Assembly: GCF_000631985.1 (NCBI RefSeq)
Contig: NZ_JFYN01000044.1
Location: 62,001-126,000 of the forward strand
Length of the DNA: 64,000 nucleotides
Source: Pseudomonas sp. RIT288
GTDB lineage: Bacteria; Pseudomonadota; Gammaproteobacteria; Pseudomonadales; Pseudomonadaceae
Direction: 5' to 3'
Shown: positions 51,004-59,782 of the stretch, one piece after another
Layout: every line of letters begins with the position of its first letter
How positions within the stretch are numbered: position 1 is the stretch's first letter
Made by a program: the position numbers and the translations under genes
The notes under the pieces: model-generated
The model's database searches: none
Seen by the model: only the letters and a program-made list of their open reading frames with translations
What the model was told of the DNA's origin: nothing

Positions 51004-52914
51004 ATGCACGACAACCATTTGAGTCGCCATGCCCAACAGGTTCTCACCGTCAGTCAGGGCAAGCCGCACCTGCACGGACCCGGTGCCGATCCGTCGATTG
51101 CCCGCTCGTGGCTGCGCTGTCTTGAGGACTATCACCTCGATCCGGCCCTGACCATGGCGCCCACCGTACTCGAACACGGGCGCGTGCTTGAAAGCCGCGA
51201 ACGTCTGCAACAAGTGTTGCAGATCGCCGGCAATGAAATGAGCAGCCTGCATCAACAACTGTCCGGCGCCGGTCATGCGGTGCTGTTGACCGACGCGCGC
51301 GGGGTGATCCTCAACTGCGTCACTGCACCGGCCGAACGCAAGATTTTCGAACGTGCCGGCCTCTGGCTCGGCGCCGACTGGAGCGAAGCCTGCGAAGGCA
51401 CCAACGGCATCGGCACCTGTCTGGTCGAGCGCCAGGCACTGACGATCCATCAGGACGAACACTTTCGCGGACGCCACACCGGCCTGACCTGCTCGGCGAG
51501 CCCGGTGTTCGACCCGCACGGTGAACTGCTGGCGGTGCTCGACGTGTCCTCGGCGCGCCACGATGTTTCGCGGCAGAGCCAGTTCCACACCATGGCGCTG
51601 GTCAATCTGTCGGCGAAGATGATCGAGAGCTGCTATTTCCTGCGCTGCTTCGATAACCAATGGCTGCTGCGTTTCCATCTTCAGGCCGAGTCGGTCGGAC
51701 TGTTCAGCGAAGGGCTGCTGGCGTTTGACGGGGAAGGGCGGATCAGTGCAGTCAACCAGAGTGCGCTGAACCTGCTCGGGCATATTCGCGGTGGTTTGCT
51801 CGGCAAACCGGTGGAGGCGTTTTTCGACTGCTCGCTGGACGAGTTGCTCGGTCGTGCCAGCGCCAATGCCAGCGCCAGTTGGCCGCTGCGCACCCGCGAC
51901 GGGCGGCATCTGTTCGCCTTGCTGCGTGGCGAATCGCGCAAACCGGCGCCGATCATGCCAGCCCCGGTCGGTGCCAAGTCTCAAGCGCCGGCGAACATTT
52001 GCCTCGGCGACGCGACGCTGCAAGCGGATTTCCGCAAGGCGCTGCGAGTGTTCGAGCGCGACGTGCCGCTGCTGATCAACGGCGAGACCGGCTCCGGCAA
52101 GGAGGCCTTCGCCAAGGCTGTGCATCACGCCAGCCAGCGCGCCAACAAAGCCTTCGTCGCCCTCAATTGCGCGGCGATCCCCGAGAGCCTGATCGAGAGC
52201 GAGCTGTTCGGTTATCGCGGCGGCAGTTTCACCGGTGCGCGCAAGGACGGCATGCGCGGCAAGCTGCAGCAGGCCGATGGCGGCACGCTGTTTCTCGATG
52301 AAATCGGTGACATGCCGCTGGCGCTGCAAACCCGTTTGTTGCGGGTGCTGGAAGACCGGCAGGTGGTGCCGATTGGCGGCGAGCCGGAGGCGGTCAACGT
52401 GCGGATCATCAGCGCCACGCACCGCAATCTGCTGGAACGGGTCGAAGACGGCAGCTTCCGCGAAGACCTGTATTACCGGCTCAATGGCCTGGAAGTTGCG
52501 TTGCCGGCGCTGCGCGAACGCAGTGATAAATCGCAGTTGCTGGATTTCCTGCTGGCCGAGGAGGCACGCGGCGAAGTGATTGTGATCGACGAATCGGCGC
52601 GCCAGGCTTTATTGGCCTTCAACTGGCCGGGCAACGTGCGGCAGTTGCGCAATGTCCTGCGCACATTGGCGGCGTTGTGTGATGAGGGCCGGATCGGGCT
52701 GGAGGATCTGCCGGCGATGATTCGGCAGGGGCGGCCGCCAGCGGCGGAATCCATTCCCTGCGAGCAGCCTCTCGAGGATGCCGAACGATTGGCGTTGCTC
52801 AATACACTTGAACGCACGCGCTGGCACATGACTCACACCGCCGAGCAACTCGGTGTGAGCCGCAACACCCTCTACAGAAAGCTGCGCAAACACGGCATCG
52901 CCCGAACCGCATAA
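51004..52914 (+). CDS. eatR: sigma-54-dependent activator of ethanolamine catabolism
   Basis: This 636-residue activator has an N-terminal GAF-like sensor (about 70-230), a PAS-like stretch (about 235-290), and the AAA+ sigma-54 domain with Walker A GETGSGKE (360-367). It continues with GSFTGA (407-412, Ala to Ser in GAFTGA), Walker B GGTLFLDEIGD, and a C-terminal Fis-type helix-turn-helix (EQLGVSRNTLYRKLRKHG). It belongs to the AcoR group. Its place beside eat-eutBC and the ALDH gene matches EatR (PA4021). It probably senses ethanolamine and drives the two -24/-12 promoters found here. Confidence 0.94.
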   Translation: MHDNHLSRHAQQVLTVSQGKPHLHGPGADPSIARSWLRCLEDYHLDPALTMAPTVLEHGRVLESRERLQQVLQIAGNEMSSLHQQLSGAGHAVLLTDARGVILNCVTAPAERKIFERAGLWLGADWSEACEGTNGIGTCLVERQALTIHQDEHFRGRHTGLTCSASPVFDPHGELLAVLDVSSARHDVSRQSQFHTMALVNLSAKMIESCYFLRCFDNQWLLRFHLQAESVGLFSEGLLAFDGEGRISAVNQSALNLLGHIRGGLLGKPVEAFFDCSLDELLGRASANASASWPLRTRDGRHLFALLRGESRKPAPIMPAPVGAKSQAPANICLGDATLQADFRKALRVFERDVPLLINGETGSGKEAFAKAVHHASQRANKAFVALNCAAIPESLIESELFGYRGGSFTGARKDGMRGKLQQADGGTLFLDEIGDMPLALQTRLLRVLEDRQVVPIGGEPEAVNVRIISATHRNLLERVEDGSFREDLYYRLNGLEVALPALRERSDKSQLLDFLLAEEARGEVIVIDESARQALLAFNWPGNVRQLRNVLRTLAALCDEGRIGLEDLPAMIRQGRPPAAESIPCEQPLEDAERLALLNTLERTRWHMTHTAEQLGVSRNTLYRKLRKHGIARTA

Positions 52915-52920
52915 ATCCCC

Positions 52921-53011
52921 CTGTAGGAGCTGCCGAAGGCTGCGATCTTTTGATCTTGTTCTTTATAGGATCAAAAGATCGCAGCCTCGTTGCACTCGTC
53001 AGCTCCTACAG
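52921..53011. repeat. REPIN, family B
   Basis: CTGTAGGAGCTGCCGAAGGC...GATC and an interrupted complement (GCAGCCTCGTTGCACTCGTCAGCTCC), between eatR and mpl. It shares the TCGTTTCACTCGTCAGCTCC-type arm with the copies at 11681 and 22169. Confidence 0.87.
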
Positions 53012-53094
53012 TCGTGGTCGTGGTGGTGATCAGCTAAAGAGTGCGATTTCCCCCTCCCTGCGCTAACCTGCGGCCATGTTTTACGAGGTCGACT

Positions 53095-54444
53095 ATGCAC
53101 ATTCATATTCTGGGTATCTGCGGGACTTTCATGGGCTCGATGGCGGTTCTGGCCAAAGAGCTGGGCCATCACGTGACCGGCTCCGACGCCAACGTCTATC
53201 CCCCGATGAGCACGCAGCTTGAGGCCCAGGGCATTCAACTGACCCAAGGCTACGACCCGGCTCAGCTCGATCCGGCGCCGGATCTGGTGGTGATCGGCAA
53301 CGCCATGTCCCGCGGCAACCCGGCGGTGGAATATGTGCTGAACAAAGGCCTGCCGTACGTCTCCGGCCCGCAATGGCTGGCCGATCATGTGCTGCAAGGA
53401 CGCTGGGTGCTGGCGGTTGCCGGCACGCACGGCAAGACCACCACCAGCAGCATGCTCGCCTGGGTGCTGGAACACGCCGGCATGAGCCCGGGGTTCCTGA
53501 TCGGCGGGGTGCCGCAGAATTTCTCGGTGTCCGCACGTCTGGGCGGCACACCGTTCTTCGTGATCGAGGCTGATGAGTACGACAGCGCGTTTTTCGACAA
53601 GCGTTCGAAGTTTGTCCACTATCGTCCGCGCACCGCGATCCTAAACAACCTTGAGTTCGATCACGCCGACATCTTCCCGGATCTGCCGGCGATCGAGCGG
53701 CAGTTCCACCATTTGGTGCGCACCATTCCGAGCGAAGGTCTGGTGATCCATCCGACCACCGAGCCTGCCTTGCAGCGAGTGATCGAGATGGGCTGCTGGA
53801 CCCCGGTGCAAACCACCGGCGTCGGCGGGCAGTGGCAGGTCAAGTTGCTCAAGGACGATGGCTCGGCGTTCGAAGTGATGTTCGAAGGCGTGTCCCAGGG
53901 CACTGTCGAGTGGGATTTGACCGGTCAGCACAACGTCGCCAACGCCTTGGCTGCGCTGGCAGCGGCGCGGCATGTCGGAGTGGTGCCGTCGATGGGCATC
54001 GCCGGGTTGAGCGCATTCAAGAACGTCAAACGCCGCATGGAGAAAGTCGCCGAAGTGCGCGGCATCACCCTCTACGACGACTTCGCCCACCACCCGACCG
54101 CGATCGCCACCACCCTCGATGGCTTGCGCAAGCGCATCGGCGACGCACCGCTGATCGCGATCATCGAGCCGCGCTCCAACTCGATGAAGCTCGGCGCGCA
54201 CCGTGACGGTCTGCCGGACAGCGTGGTCGATGCCGATCAGGTGATCTGGTACGCCCCGGCCAACCTCGGTTGGGATCTGGCAGCCACCGCCGCGCTGTGC
54301 AGCGTGCCGTCGATTGTCAGCGATTCGCTCGAAGGCATCATCGAACGGGTGAAGAGCCAGGCCCAGCCCGGCACCCACGTGGTGATCATGAGCAACGGCG
54401 GCTTTGGCGGCCTGCACGGCAAGCTCGCCGAGGCGCTGAAATGA
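53095..54444 (+). CDS. mpl: UDP-MurNAc:L-Ala-gamma-D-Glu-mDAP ligase (recycling)
   Basis: This 449-residue Mur-ligase-family enzyme reuses the tripeptide released from peptidoglycan. It has ATP-binding AGTHGKTTT at residues 109-117, the MPL N-terminus MHIHILGICGTFMGSMA, and the C-terminal DDFAHHPTAI. ATG 53095 gives the exact family start. The stop overlaps ubiX (ATGA). Confidence 0.97.
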   Translation: MHIHILGICGTFMGSMAVLAKELGHHVTGSDANVYPPMSTQLEAQGIQLTQGYDPAQLDPAPDLVVIGNAMSRGNPAVEYVLNKGLPYVSGPQWLADHVLQGRWVLAVAGTHGKTTTSSMLAWVLEHAGMSPGFLIGGVPQNFSVSARLGGTPFFVIEADEYDSAFFDKRSKFVHYRPRTAILNNLEFDHADIFPDLPAIERQFHHLVRTIPSEGLVIHPTTEPALQRVIEMGCWTPVQTTGVGGQWQVKLLKDDGSAFEVMFEGVSQGTVEWDLTGQHNVANALAALAAARHVGVVPSMGIAGLSAFKNVKRRMEKVAEVRGITLYDDFAHHPTAIATTLDGLRKRIGDAPLIAIIEPRSNSMKLGAHRDGLPDSVVDADQVIWYAPANLGWDLAATAALCSVPSIVSDSLEGIIERVKSQAQPGTHVVIMSNGGFGGLHGKLAEALK

Positions 54445-55085
54445 ACACTTTTGCCCAGGACGGCCCGGAACGCATCACGCTGGCGATGACCGGCGCGTCC
54501 GGCGCGCAGTACGGTTTGCGCCTGCTCGACTGCCTGGTGCGGGAAGATCGCGAGGTGCACTTCCTGATCTCCAAAGCTGCGCAACTGGTGATGGCCACTG
54601 AGACTGATGTCACGCTGCCGCCCAAGCCGCAGATGATGCAGGCGTTCCTCACCGAGTACACCGGGGCGGCCGCCGGGCAGATCCGCGTGTACGGCAAGGA
54701 AGACTGGATGTCGCCGGTAGCCTCGGGTTCCGGCGCGCCAGCGGCGATGGTTGTGGTCCCGTGTTCCACCGGTACCTTGTCGGCGATTGCGACGGGCGCG
54801 TGCAACAACCTGATCGAGCGCGCGGCGGACGTCACCTTGAAGGAGCGCCGCCAGTTGATTCTGGTACCGCGCGAGGCGCCGTATTCGAGCATTCATCTGG
54901 AGCACATGCTCAAGCTGTCGAACATGGGCGTGACCATCCTGCCGGCCTCGCCGGGTTTCTATCACCAGCCGCAGACGATTGATGACCTGATCGACTTCGT
55001 CGTGGCGCGGATTCTCAATCTGCTGGGCATTCCTCAGGACATGCTGCCGCGTTGGGGTGAGCATCATCTGAGCAGCGATGAATAA
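54441..55085 (+). CDS. ubiX: flavin prenyltransferase UbiX
   Basis: This 214-residue FMN-binding protein makes prenyl-FMN for the UbiD decarboxylase. It has LAMTGASGAQYGLRLLD, the conserved PCSTGTLSAIATG and REAPYSSIHLEHMLKLS. It overlaps mpl by 4 bases; the mpl-ubiX pair is conserved in pseudomonads without an obvious functional link. Confidence 0.97.
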   Translation: MNTFAQDGPERITLAMTGASGAQYGLRLLDCLVREDREVHFLISKAAQLVMATETDVTLPPKPQMMQAFLTEYTGAAAGQIRVYGKEDWMSPVASGSGAPAAMVVVPCSTGTLSAIATGACNNLIERAADVTLKERRQLILVPREAPYSSIHLEHMLKLSNMGVTILPASPGFYHQPQTIDDLIDFVVARILNLLGIPQDMLPRWGEHHLSSDE

Positions 55086-55362
55086 GCTGCTGGCAATTGT
55101 GCTGGCGCTGCAACTGGCCGGTTGCGCCACCGCGCGCACGCTGGATGCCGCCAAACCTGGCGCGCCGGTGGTGTATTCCGGAACGCGCCTGGATTTGTAT
55201 GCGATGAATGGCGGGTGCTGCGCGATGGATCGCTTCGGGGCTGAAGCGCCGAGTTATCCGGGGGTGGATCTGCCGGCGAGTGCGTTGCTCGATACGCTGC
55301 TGTTGCCGTTGTCTTTGCTGACCGTGATTGGCGTGGGGTTTCAGGCGACCGGCGGATTGTAA
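55078..55362 (+). CDS. YceK/YidQ-family lipoprotein
   Basis: This 94-residue protein has a lipoprotein signal (MNKLLAIVLALQLAGCAT, lipobox LAGC) and the YceK-family pattern: YSGTRLDLYAMNG...DRFG, then YPGVDLPASALLDTLLLPLSLL. It is an outer-membrane lipoprotein of unknown function. It overlaps ubiX by 8 bases. Confidence 0.9.
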   Translation: MNKLLAIVLALQLAGCATARTLDAAKPGAPVVYSGTRLDLYAMNGGCCAMDRFGAEAPSYPGVDLPASALLDTLLLPLSLLTVIGVGFQATGGL

Positions 55363-55368
55363 AGATCT

Positions 55369-55445
55369 AAAGATCGCAGCCTTCGGCAGCTCCTGCAGAG
55401 TGAACATGAATCCCGTGTAGGCGCTGCCGAAGGCTGCGATCTTTT
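55369..55445. repeat. REPIN, family B
   Basis: AAAGATCGCAGCCTTCGGCAGC and its complement in the convergent gap after the YceK-type gene; it can serve as terminator. Confidence 0.88.
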
Positions 55446-55470
55446 GATTCTGGGAGTGCTTTGCACTCCA

Positions 55471-55532
55471 TCGCAGCAGGCTGGCTCCCACAGGGATACG
55501 CGGTGCAAATGTGGGAGCGAGCCTGCTCGCGA
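55471..55532. repeat. REPIN, family A
   Basis: TCGCAGCAGGCTGGCTCCCACA (two changes from consensus) and TGTGGGAGCGAGCCTGCTCGCGA. It lies 25 bases from the family B element, so two REPIN families sit in one gap. Confidence 0.87.
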
Positions 55533-55556
55533 AAGCTTTCTGCCAGGCGCTTTGGA

Positions 55557-56198
55557 TTACTTGCCGAGCTTGCGCAGCTCATCCGACTCGATCACCCGCA
55601 CCCCATCCTGTTCTTCCAGCGCCAGGCGCCACATCGCGCGGGCCAGTTGGCAGGCTTCGATGCCGCGGTACTTGCCCGGAATCAGTTTGGAAAACGGCGC
55701 CGCCAGCTGTTCGCCCAGACGCGGTTCGGTGCGATCTCCCAGCAATAGCGATGGCCGGCAGATAGTCAGCTGCGGCCAGTCCTGCGCGCGCAATGCCTGC
55801 TCCATCTCGCCTTTGACCCGGTTATAGAAAATCGATGATTTCGGATCGGCGCCCAGTGCGCTGATCACGATCAGGTGCCGCGCGCCCATCTCCCGCGCGC
55901 GTTTGGCGAAGGCCACGACCATGTCCAGATCCACCGCGCGGAACGCGGCTTCGGAACCCGCCTGTTTGATCGTGGTGCCGAGGCAGCAATAGGCAATATC
56001 GACGCGACCACTGAGTTGCGGCAGAAACGCCTGCGGGTCGCCCACCGGGTTTTCCAGGTGCGGATGTTCCGCCAGCGGCCGGCGGGATGGGGCGAGCACG
56101 CGGCTGATCGTCGGCTCGTTGAGCAAACGGTCGAGCAGATGTTCACCGGTCAGTCCGGTGGCTCCGGCAAGCAATACGTGCTGAGGCGTCAAGTACAT
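55557..56198 (-). CDS. NAD(P)-binding oxidoreductase (atypical SDR)
   Basis: This 213-residue protein has an N-terminal GATGLTGEHLLDRLL nucleotide-binding loop and the NAD(P)H-binding (YwnB/HTATIP2-like) pattern: AYCCLGTTIKQAGSEAAFRAVD, ISALGADPKSSIFYNRVKGEME with the YxxxK-like Tyr-Asn-Arg-Val-Lys. The substrate is unknown. It is transcribed after, and 27 bases from, the MORN/C13 lipoprotein gene on the same strand. Confidence 0.88.
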   Translation of the reverse strand: MYLTPQHVLLAGATGLTGEHLLDRLLNEPTISRVLAPSRRPLAEHPHLENPVGDPQAFLPQLSGRVDIAYCCLGTTIKQAGSEAAFRAVDLDMVVAFAKRAREMGARHLIVISALGADPKSSIFYNRVKGEMEQALRAQDWPQLTICRPSLLLGDRTEPRLGEQLAAPFSKLIPGKYRGIEACQLARAMWRLALEEQDGVRVIESDELRKLGK

Positions 56199-56225
56199 AG
56201 TGTTTCTCCCTTGATACTGTTCAGC

Positions 56226-57953
56226 TTAGTTGCTGTTTCTCGCTCCGTCGTTCAACGCAGCACTCTGCAAAGCTTTTCTTGCCTGCTGTTTACGCAGCAG
56301 TTGCCAGTGCGCCAGCACGGTTTTCGGTGCCCAGATCTGTGGCTCCGAGGCTTCGAAGTTGTCCGCCAGTTCGCGCTCGGCGACGGTGGCCTTGGCCAGT
56401 TTGAAAGCCTGCTCCAGGTCGTCGGTCTGGTTCAGCGCCTGAGCGAACAAGGCATCGCCGAAGTAGGTGAAGTTGGCTTCTTCCGAACAACCGAACGACA
56501 CGCGATCGGCACGCGAGGCGGTCATGATCAGTGTGCGCTCATCTTTCAGCGCGGGGATGAAACCACCGGAATAGCACGATGAAATCACGATCACCTTGTC
56601 GCGATTTTTCAGCGGTGCCAGCACCGTGGCGAGTTCGTCGGCGGGCAGGTCGGCCAGCTCCATGCGCGGCTGATCGAGCACCAGTTCGTGTTCGGCGGTG
56701 CCGTGGCTGGTCAAGTAGATGAACACCAGGTCTTCCGGGCCGCTGCGCTCGGCCAGGGTCTGCGCGGCGCGGCGCAGGTTCTCGCGGGTTGCCATCGGCC
56801 GGTCGACGAGGTGGTCGCGGTGGTTGACCAGACGAATCTGGCCGTAAGCGCCGAAACGTGTGGTGAGCATGTTGGCGACGTAGTCGGACTCGCGCAGGAA
56901 CACGCTTTGTTTTCCGTCGCCGCCGAGGGTCAGGGTGTACAGCTCGACTGCTGGCGTCGAGGCAGGCACGGCGGCCAGCGCGTCATCGAGCAGGCGCCCT
57001 TGGGCCAGCAAGCCGAGTTCGAGGGTGTCGGGCAGCAGCTTGCCATCGGCATCACGCACGCGCTGGCCGTTGATCCAGGTGCCGCTGAGCACGGTACCGT
57101 CGGTCAGCACCAGGGTGCCGCGTCCGGCGTAGCTGTCGCCGTCGAACCCGCCGATGTAGAAGCTGCCGTCAGACAGGTTCAAGCGGCCCTGACCGCTGAA
57201 GCGCCAGTCGTTGAAGAAGCCGATGTAGTGGCTGCTGTCGGCACCGATCAATTCGCCCTTGCCGGTCAGCGCGCCTTCCTTGAACTGGCCGAGCCACACG
57301 TCGCCGTCGGCGTTCTCGTAGCGGCCCTTGCCGTGCAGCTGGCTGTTCTTGAAGCCGCCGACATAGATGTCGCCATCGGCACTGTTGAACGTGCCGTTGC
57401 CTTCGAGCTGGCCGTTGACGAAATGGCCGCTGAACGTATTGCCGCTGGCATCACCGCGCTGGCCTTCACCGTTGGGTTTGCCGTGGGCGAACTGGCCCTG
57501 ATAGGAGCTGCCGTCGTCCATTTCCAGACGACCCAGCCCGGAATACTGGTCAGCCTTGAACTCGCCACGGTAGGTCATGGCGTTTTCTTTAAGGGTGCCT
57601 TCGCCATCGCGTCGGCCCTGCTTGAAACCGCCGGTGTAACTGCTGGCGTTGGTGGTCAGGCTGCCCTGGCCATCGAACAACCCCTGCTGGAACTGGCCGC
57701 GATAGACTTCGCCGTTGCTGCCGTGCCACTCGCCCTGGCCATGCCATTGGCCCTTGTCGAACTGTCCGGCGTACCAACTGCCGTTGGGGTAGTCGACGCG
57801 GCCCTGGCCTTGCAGCAAGCCGTTGACCAGTTCACCGCGATAGCGTCCGCCGTCCGGCAGCCGTGCATCCGGGGGCAACAGCGACTCGCCGTCGCCGCAC
57901 GCGGTGAGCATCAGGGTCAGGGCAAGGGGTGCAAGAGAAGCGAGTGGGCGCAT
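56226..57953 (-). CDS. MORN-repeat lipoprotein with C13 (legumain-like) peptidase domain
   Basis: The protein has 575 residues. A lipoprotein signal (lipobox LTAC, Cys19, then Gly-Asp) is followed by about 11-12 tandem 23-residue MORN repeats (residues about 37-310, pattern YxGxFxxGxxxGxGxxxxxxG). A linker leads to a C13 caspase-like domain with His417 (YLTSHGT) and Cys460 (VISSCYSGG). The lipid anchor with Gly-Asp at +2/+3 tends to stay in the inner membrane, facing the periplasm. The MORN part probably binds lipid or a partner. Targets are unknown; homologues without known function occur in other Pseudomonas. Confidence 0.92.
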   Translation of the reverse strand: MRPLASLAPLALTLMLTACGDGESLLPPDARLPDGGRYRGELVNGLLQGQGRVDYPNGSWYAGQFDKGQWHGQGEWHGSNGEVYRGQFQQGLFDGQGSLTTNASSYTGGFKQGRRDGEGTLKENAMTYRGEFKADQYSGLGRLEMDDGSSYQGQFAHGKPNGEGQRGDASGNTFSGHFVNGQLEGNGTFNSADGDIYVGGFKNSQLHGKGRYENADGDVWLGQFKEGALTGKGELIGADSSHYIGFFNDWRFSGQGRLNLSDGSFYIGGFDGDSYAGRGTLVLTDGTVLSGTWINGQRVRDADGKLLPDTLELGLLAQGRLLDDALAAVPASTPAVELYTLTLGGDGKQSVFLRESDYVANMLTTRFGAYGQIRLVNHRDHLVDRPMATRENLRRAAQTLAERSGPEDLVFIYLTSHGTAEHELVLDQPRMELADLPADELATVLAPLKNRDKVIVISSCYSGGFIPALKDERTLIMTASRADRVSFGCSEEANFTYFGDALFAQALNQTDDLEQAFKLAKATVAERELADNFEASEPQIWAPKTVLAHWQLLRKQQARKALQSAALNDGARNSN

Positions 57954-58063
57954 AGCGGGATCCGGGCAATTAGGCGACCGAGTATGCCGCAGCTATGTGA
58001 CCTTATACAGCCGGGAAAACAGCGCTGATGCGAAACAGCGTGCGCTGTTTCGCATCCAGAGGC

Positions 58064-58519
58064 TTATACGAAGCAGAGCGACAGCGGTTCGGCGATATAG
58101 GCCGGTTTGTCCGAGCCTTCTATCTCAAGCGTCGCGGTGGCCTTGAGCAGCCATTGACCGGGTTTTTTCTCGGTCACTTCGGCCAGATCGACTTTCAGGC
58201 GCACTTTTGAATTGACCTTCACCGGCTGAATGAAACGCACGCTGTCCAGACCGTAATTGACCACCATCTTCAGGCCTTGCGGCAGCACGAGGATGTCTTC
58301 CATCAGTTTGGGGATCAGCGACAGTGACAGGAAACCGTGAGCAATGGTGCTGCCAAAAGGCGTTTGCGCGGCTTTGACCGGATCGACATGGATGAACTGA
58401 TAATCCCCGGTGGCTTCGGCGAACAGGTTGATGCGTTCCTGATCGATGGTGAGCCATTCGGAACGTCCGAGTTCCTTGCCGACATAATCTTTGAGCTCTG
58501 CAACTGGAACATAGGGCAT
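58064..58519 (-). CDS. MaoC-like (R)-specific enoyl-CoA hydratase
   Basis: The product has 151 residues from ATG 58519, which has AAGGAG upstream; the frame could start seven residues earlier. It is a hot-dog fold hydratase with the catalytic block FAEATGDYQFIHVDPVKAA and FGSTIAHGFLSLSLIP (Asp/His pair). It probably hydrates short-chain enoyl-CoA; in Pseudomonas related proteins supply monomers for polyhydroxyalkanoate (PhaJ group). Confidence 0.9.
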   Translation of the reverse strand: MPYVPVAELKDYVGKELGRSEWLTIDQERINLFAEATGDYQFIHVDPVKAAQTPFGSTIAHGFLSLSLIPKLMEDILVLPQGLKMVVNYGLDSVRFIQPVKVNSKVRLKVDLAEVTEKKPGQWLLKATATLEIEGSDKPAYIAEPLSLCFV

Positions 58520-58699
58520 TGAGACTCTCCTTGGGTTCATCGGTTTTATAGTTTTTCAGGTGGGTGATTTGACCGCCCTGCGAACCACTGTAGATCAACA
58601 TGGCGATTTGCTCCGGTCAACCGACCATGCTTTTGGCGAATGCCGATCCATAGCGCAGCCGTGCTTATAATGCCGAGGACTTGCGGGGGGAGATGTCTG

Positions 58700-59062
58700 A
58701 TGTTGTTACGTGGCCTGACCATGCTGGTGCTGTTCCAATTGCTCGGCACCGCACTCAACCATTTGCTGTTGCCGGTGCTGCCGGGGCCGATCATCGGCCT
58801 GCTGCTGTTGCTGGTGTTCCTGATCATTCGCGGTGAAGTCGGCGAGCCGCTGAACCTTGCCGCCGGCAGCCTGTTGCGTTATCTGCCGTTGCTGCTGGTG
58901 CCGCCGGCGGTGGGCGTGATGGTTTATGCGAGCGACATCGCCGCCGATTTCTGGGCAATTGTCGGCGCGCTGGTGCTGTCGTTGATTCTGTCGATGGCCT
59001 TTGCCGGGGTGCTGATGCAACGGCTGGTCAAGCGGCACGCGCCGCGCTCGGAGGAATCCTGA
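58700..59062 (+). CDS. LrgA/CidA-family membrane protein
   Basis: The product has 120 residues from ATG 58700 (MLLRGLTMLVLFQLLG) with GGGGGGAGATG upstream. It has four hydrophobic segments and the LrgA/CidA hallmark LPGPIIGLLLLL. It forms a pair with the LrgB-like gene, which starts within its stop (TGATG). Such pairs were described as holin/antiholin-like and are now linked to pyruvate or overflow-metabolite transport. Confidence 0.92.
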   Translation: MLLRGLTMLVLFQLLGTALNHLLLPVLPGPIIGLLLLLVFLIIRGEVGEPLNLAAGSLLRYLPLLLVPPAVGVMVYASDIAADFWAIVGALVLSLILSMAFAGVLMQRLVKRHAPRSEES

Positions 59063-59778
59063 TGCTCTTCGATTGGCAAGGTGCCTGGGCTTCGGTCATT
59101 CATCATCCGCTGTTCGGCATCGGCATCACCCTCGGTGCCTATCAACTGGTGCTGGCGGCGTTCGAGAAAACCCGCTGGATCTTTCTGCAACCGGTGCTGG
59201 TCTCGATGCTGTTGGTGATCGGCGTGCTGGTCGGCTGCGGCCTGACCTACGCCGAGTACCGCAAGAGCACCGAGATCCTCAGCATTTTGCTGGGCCCGGC
59301 GACGGTTGCGCTGGCAGTGCCGCTGTATCTCAACCTCAAGCGCATCCGCCAATTGTTCTGGCCGATTTTTACTACGCTGGTGATAGGCGGCGTGGTCGCC
59401 ACGGGCATGGGCGTGTTGCTCGGCTGGTGGTTCGGTGCCGAGCACATGATCCTGATGACCATGGCGCCGAAGTCGGTGACCTCGCCGATTGCCATGCTGG
59501 TGGCAGAGCAGATCGGTGGCGTCGCGGCGCTGGCGGCGGTGTTCGTGCTGATCACCGGGGTGATTGGCGCGATCTTCGGCCCGGCGTTGCTGACCCGGCT
59601 CGGCGTGCACAGCCCTGAAGCGCGCGGCATGGCGCTGGGCATGACCGCACACGCGGTCGGTACTTCGGTGGCGCTTCAGGAAAGCGATGAGTGCGGCGCC
59701 TTCGCGGCGCTGGCGATGAGTCTGATGGGCGTGGCCACGGCGGTATTCCTGCCGTTGGCGGTGTCGATGGTGGTGTAA
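59062..59778 (+). CDS. LrgB/CidB-family membrane protein
   Basis: This 238-residue inner-membrane protein has LrgB blocks: LLGPATVALAVPLYLN, APKSVTSPIAMLVAEQIGG, and RGMALGMTAHAVGTS. It is the partner of the upstream LrgA-like gene. Confidence 0.93.
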   Translation: MLFDWQGAWASVIHHPLFGIGITLGAYQLVLAAFEKTRWIFLQPVLVSMLLVIGVLVGCGLTYAEYRKSTEILSILLGPATVALAVPLYLNLKRIRQLFWPIFTTLVIGGVVATGMGVLLGWWFGAEHMILMTMAPKSVTSPIAMLVAEQIGGVAALAAVFVLITGVIGAIFGPALLTRLGVHSPEARGMALGMTAHAVGTSVALQESDECGAFAALAMSLMGVATAVFLPLAVSMVV

Positions 59779-59782
59779 GGAA

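Noticed and set aside
52222..52239. GSFTGA instead of GAFTGA in EatR as a sign of inactivation
   Set aside because: The rest of the AAA+ domain is intact and Ser at this place occurs in other members of the AcoR group, so activity is likely retained.
55369..55532. CRISPR-like repeated palindromes
   Set aside because: Units are inverted REP pairs of two different families with no regular direct repeats or unique spacers.
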